Shown: piece by piece, positions 5,584 through 6,152 of the stretch
Position numbering within the stretch: the stretch's first letter is position 1
How the letters are laid out: every line of letters starts with the position of its first letter
NCBI GenBank assembly: GCA_002788865.1
Contig: PFSC01000131.1
Span: 1 to 6,152 of the forward strand
Length of the DNA stretch: 6,152 nucleotides
Origin: Candidatus Roizmanbacteria bacterium CG_4_9_14_0_2_um_filter_39_13
GTDB taxonomy: Bacteria > Patescibacteriota > Microgenomatia > UBA1406 > GWC2-37-13
Direction of reading: 5' to 3'
Translations under genes and position numbers: made by a program
The notes under the pieces: generated by a model
What the model was told of the DNA's origin: nothing
Databases searched by the model: none
What the model saw: only the letters and a program-made list of their open reading frames with translations

Positions 5584-5592
5584 ATTTTATCA
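5584..5592 (-). promoter_or_regulatory. Extended -10 (TGATAAAAT) next to the Nudix gene ATG
   Basis: Read on the minus strand, TG at 5592-5591, one base, then TAAAAT (5589-5584) form an extended -10 ending five bases before ATG 5578. Predicted +1 falls on the start codon. CTGAAA (5612-5607) at 17-base spacing is a weak -35 candidate. With no Shine-Dalgarno sequence, a leaderless mRNA is likely. Confidence 0.45.
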
Positions 5593-5632
5593 GTTTAGAG
5601 CCCTTTTTTCAGCCGGAAACGTGTTTGTCACT

Positions 5633-6152
5633 TTATGATTCGTCTTCTGAATTTGTAGCATCTTTCAAGCGATTTTTAATTTCTCCGAGTGAAAGATTGT
5701 TTTCCTCAGGTACATCAGATGATTCTACTGATGATAGTTTTTCTTGGACGGCTTTTACCCGTTCCTCAATACTTCGTGGTGCTTCCTCTTCTTCTTCATC
5801 GATTGCCATATGTTTGGGTTCTTCGGCAGTATCTTCTTGGGCAACATCAACAAACACTTCTTCTTCCTCGTCAACTTTTATCTCGTTTTTGACCTTCTCT
5901 TCATGTTCGAGTAACTTCATGACTAATTTGGCGGCTTCGAGTTTTGCTTTGAGATACACAATAAGTTCATCTCCCTTGAGGTTGTTTATTAAGAATATGG
6001 GAAGCAGATACCCAAGTTCGTCTAATCCCTCTTGTTGAAGCTTTTCATCGGACGAAAGGATTTTATTGAGAGTATTGGTAATATATACCACTTCTTGGTC
6101 AATCCAATCTTTGCGTGTCTTGATGGTTTCTGAGACGGGCACTTCTCCTTCT
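5633..6152 (-). CDS. Acidic, Glu-rich hypothetical protein (5' end outside the window)
   Basis: The minus-strand frame is open from the right edge to TAA 5633-5635. I do not recognise a family. Counted from a GTG at 6142, residues about 13-90 are predicted helical with heptad-like leucines (for example LDELGYLLPIFLINNL at 40-55). A tract of Asp/Glu runs (91-122, with EEEE and EEEEE) follows, and then a second charged helix (124-163). There is no signal peptide or membrane span in the visible part, so a cytoplasmic scaffold or assembly partner is plausible but unproven. GTG 6142 follows AGAAGGAG at only two bases, too close for a good ribosome site. Other genes here lack such sites, so I take those bases as Glu-Gly-Glu codons of a longer gene. 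It ends 54 bases before the Nudix gene on the same strand. Confidence 0.6.
   Translation of the reverse strand, partial: EGEVPVSETIKTRKDWIDQEVVYITNTLNKILSSDEKLQQEGLDELGYLLPIFLINNLKGDELIVYLKAKLEAAKLVMKLLEHEEKVKNEIKVDEEEEVFVDVAQEDTAEEPKHMAIDEEEEEAPRSIEERVKAVQEKLSSVESSDVPEENNLSLGEIKNRLKDATNSEDES

Noticed and set aside
5625..6038. Plus-strand Ser-rich open frame of 137 codons
   Set aside because: The Ser runs are the reverse-strand reading of the Glu/Asp codon tracts in the acidic protein.
6142..6152. AGAAGGAG as a Shine-Dalgarno sequence for a GTG start at 6142
   Set aside because: The spacing is only two bases, the frame stays open to the edge, and no other gene here uses such a site. The bases fit Glu-Gly-Glu codons, although a GTG start cannot be fully excluded.

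Overview
The window looks like chromosomal DNA of a small-genome bacterium, most likely a member of the Candidate Phyla Radiation (Patescibacteria, perhaps Microgenomates). This is an inference. It rests on AT-rich sequence, a secreted lysozyme-like protein with a Thr-Pro linker of a kind common in that group, a very short MscL, and no recognisable Shine-Dalgarno sequence in front of any gene whose start lies in the window. TGA ends three genes and interrupts none, so the ordinary bacterial code applies, not the UGA-Gly code of Gracilibacteria or Absconditabacteria.

Layout from left to right. (1) Bases 1-93 are the last 30 codons of an IS630-family transposase, followed by about 250 bases with no intact gene, including an open stretch at 123-257 that resembles an eroded coding fragment. 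(2) 348-2117 (+) is a complete half-size ABC exporter. (3) 2169-2693 (+) is a signal peptide/membrane anchor, a Thr-Pro linker and a lysozyme-like transglycosylase domain. (4) 2694-2995 (-) is mscL, recognisable over its full length but broken by a two-base frameshift. It abuts gene 3 with no base between them. (5) 3084-3926 (+) is a class IV PLP aminotransferase, divergent from mscL across an 88-base AT-rich spacer that contains a 16-bp perfect palindrome. (6) On the minus strand, reading leftward from the right edge, come an acidic Glu-rich protein (5' end outside the window), an IDI-like Nudix protein (5039-5578) and a protein with an aminoglycoside/methylthioribose-kinase-like fold (3936-4991).

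Two themes stand out. First, several start codons sit 5-7 bases after a good -10 hexamer (348, 2169 and 5578, with a weaker case at 2995). That spacing puts the predicted transcription start on or next to the start codon, so these genes are probably read from leaderless mRNAs. Second, the minus-strand Nudix and kinase-like proteins both keep their fold landmarks but have lost or swapped canonical catalytic residues. They may be a co-transcribed pair of divergent or inactive enzymes. The ABC exporter, the secreted muralytic protein and MscL are all envelope functions but are not obviously one operon. No rRNA, tRNA, CRISPR array, complete insertion sequence or confident intrinsic terminator was seen.
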